A program made the position numbers and the translations under genes. Below the pieces are notes generated by a model. The model searched no databases and was not told where the DNA came from. It was given only the letters and a program-made list of their open reading frames with translations. Positions 5,278 through 6,338 of a DNA stretch of 6,338 nucleotides are shown piece after piece (the first letter of the stretch is position 1; each line of letters starts with the position of its first letter). Source of the stretch: an uncultured Bacilli bacterium (GTDB taxonomy: Bacteria > Bacillota_I > Bacilli_A > RF39 > UBA660); assembly GCA_944358275.1 (NCBI GenBank), contig CALVQZ010000022.1, forward strand, positions 1 to 6,338. The letters run 5' to 3'.

Positions 5278-6086
5278 TATTTTACATTAACATTTTCATC
5301 TAAACTATTAGTATAAACTTCTTGATAGTACTTAATAAACAATTCAAATATTTCATCTTCACTTAAATCATATTCTTGTTTACTTTCTGATAATATTCCA
5401 TAATAATCTAAAACTGTTTCTAAATATATTGTTGTAGATGAATTATTATCATTTATAAACTCTCCAACATTTCTAGCAGCATTTCCATATGTTATCCATA
5501 CACTATCTGAATTTATATTTAAATAAACATCATTTAAAGATACTCTTTTTCCATCAACCGACATAACAACATAATATTTTGCATGAATGTTAACAATATT
5601 TTTTTCTTTATCATAAGTAAAATTGTCATACGATGGATGTATAGAAGAAGATAAATCATTTCCTGCAATTAACTTATTTAAATAGTCTTGAGTTAAAAAC
5701 TCACTTATTTCAAGTGTACCAGTATTAGCAAGTACTTCACAATTTTCTATATATTCTCTAAGTGGTAAATTTACACCACTTACAAAATCACTATCTTGAT
5801 AAAGTATATTATCAGGATTTATAACAAAATTTTCATCTTCAAAATTTAATTTTCCCGTACCAACACTGAATGTATTAGTACCATCTTCACCTACACCTAT
5901 AGAAACATATGTATTTTGTAAATAAGAAAGACCAATTTGTTCACCATTCATACAAATCTTAGTTTTTTTATAACTAGCAGGATCCATATAAAATATACTT
6001 TGCCAATAACTTTCATCATATAAAACTTTATCTTTATCTAAATTAGCAAAGAAATCTCTTATAAATATATTTTGACAATTATCCAT
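5277..6086 (-). CDS. Hypothetical acidic protein, probably the 3' part of a frameshifted gene
   Basis: I do not recognise this 269-residue protein. It has no membrane segment of its own, is rich in Asp, Asn and Ser, and alternates short beta-like strands with polar loops: VSIGVGEDGTNTFSVGTG (61-78), NIVNIHAKYYVVMSVDGKRV (163-182) and SDSVWITYG (193-201). An acidic amphipathic C-terminal helix (about 240-257) ends it. This composition suits a surface or extracytoplasmic domain. The only early ATG (6086) lies inside an (AT)6 run with no ribosome binding site within 20 bp, and a stop in frame sits just upstream (6107). The neighbouring frame, however, runs straight into it, so these codons are probably the continuation of the gene entering from the right edge. 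The stop codon lies inside the convergent terminator. Confidence 0.55.
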   Translation of the reverse strand: MDNCQNIFIRDFFANLDKDKVLYDESYWQSIFYMDPASYKKTKICMNGEQIGLSYLQNTYVSIGVGEDGTNTFSVGTGKLNFEDENFVINPDNILYQDSDFVSGVNLPLREYIENCEVLANTGTLEISEFLTQDYLNKLIAGNDLSSSIHPSYDNFTYDKEKNIVNIHAKYYVVMSVDGKRVSLNDVYLNINSDSVWITYGNAARNVGEFINDNNSSTTIYLETVLDYYGILSESKQEYDLSEDEIFELFIKYYQEVYTNSLDENVNVK

Positions 6087-6338
6087 ATATATATATAAGA
6101 TATATCATCTTTATCGATAAGTATAAGCCTACATTCTTCATTTAATGTAGCAACTTTCTTATCCTTATTATGAAAATTATCAGTATTTGCAACATCTAGC
6201 ATAGGATGTAATACATCATCATTAGTTATAATAAAAATTTTACTGCGAAAAAAATTTACTCTTTTTCTCTGATTTAAATGTATAAAATTGACTAAAATAA
6301 TACTATTTGCTATTATATAAAGCAATATATCTATATTT
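6059..6338 (-). CDS. Membrane-associated upstream fragment of a frameshifted gene (enters from right edge)
   Basis: This frame is open from the right edge of the window to a TAA at 6061-6059, so its start is not visible; a TTG at 6325 in a hydrophobic stretch has no ribosome binding site and is not a credible start. It opens with a membrane helix (IDILLYIIANSIILVNFIH), then a basic cluster (NQRKRVNFFRSK), then a polar segment with beta-like character (KVATLNEECRLILIDKDDISYIY). The last dozen residues, IWIIVKIYL, come from reading the next gene part out of frame and look non-native. Deleting one AT from the (AT)6 tract joins it to the 269-residue frame as ISYIYMDNCQNIF. It may be a pseudogene, a phase-variable gene, or a real short protein overlapping the next. 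Confidence 0.5.
   Translation of the reverse strand, partial: NIDILLYIIANSIILVNFIHLNQRKRVNFFRSKIFIITNDDVLHPMLDVANTDNFHNKDKKVATLNEECRLILIDKDDISYIYIWIIVKIYL
6085..6097. repeat. (AT)6 dinucleotide tract at the frame junction
   Basis: Thirteen consecutive alternating A/T bases sit exactly where the upstream and downstream minus-strand frames need a 2-nt contraction (or 1-nt gain) to join. Tracts of this kind are prone to slipped-strand mispairing. The tract also supplies the only early ATG of the downstream frame. Confidence 0.7.

Noticed and set aside
6111..6120. Palindrome TTATCGATAA near the AT tract
   Set aside because: It lies within a coding frame (residues around LIDKDD) and needs no regulatory explanation.

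Overview
The window comes from a very AT-rich, low-GC Gram-positive genome, most likely a Clostridium-type member of the Bacillota. The basis is A/T-ending codons throughout, AGGAGG/AGGTGA-type ribosome binding sites, TGnTATAAT extended -10 promoters, and the families present (DUF4474, DUF3006 beside a ComEC-type metallo-beta-lactamase-fold protein, an OmpR-type receiver). No species can be named from the sequence alone. Almost everything is on the minus strand; one gene (4175-5227) is on the plus strand.

Reading the minus strand from high to low coordinates: at the right edge (6059-6338) lies the end of a membrane-associated frame that breaks off at an (AT)6 tract, and immediately after it in another frame is a 269-residue acidic protein of unknown function (5277-6086) with no ribosome binding site. 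The two look like halves of one gene separated by one AT unit. A symmetrical bidirectional terminator (5214-5277) separates this locus from the convergent plus-strand gene 4175-5227, a YgjV-like membrane protein fused to a C-terminal GNAT-like domain. That gene shares a short divergent promoter region with a decayed OmpR-family response regulator (3652-4062), whose frame is interrupted by one TTA-to-TAA type nonsense codon right after the receiver domain and whose DNA-binding domain is missing.

Next comes a two-gene operon, a membrane-anchored DUF4474 protein (2674-3588) followed 3 bp later by an LpxH-like metallophosphoesterase (1795-2670). It is closed by a clear intrinsic terminator (1737-1772). 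Nested against that terminator is a promoter for a 43-codon gene (1518-1649) with the best ribosome binding site in the window. It encodes a peptide whose first 15 residues match the double-glycine leader consensus LSxxELxxIxGG, followed by a 28-residue cationic core starting with Cys. This bacteriocin- or pheromone-like precursor is the most interesting item here. No processing transporter or immunity gene is visible in the window.

The last unit, with its own strong promoter (1468-1496), is a three-gene operon: an exported stand-alone ComEC-type MBL-fold hydrolase (501-1448), a DUF3006 small protein (291-488), and an HD-domain phosphohydrolase cut off by the left edge (1-278). No tRNA, rRNA, CRISPR array or intact insertion sequence was seen.
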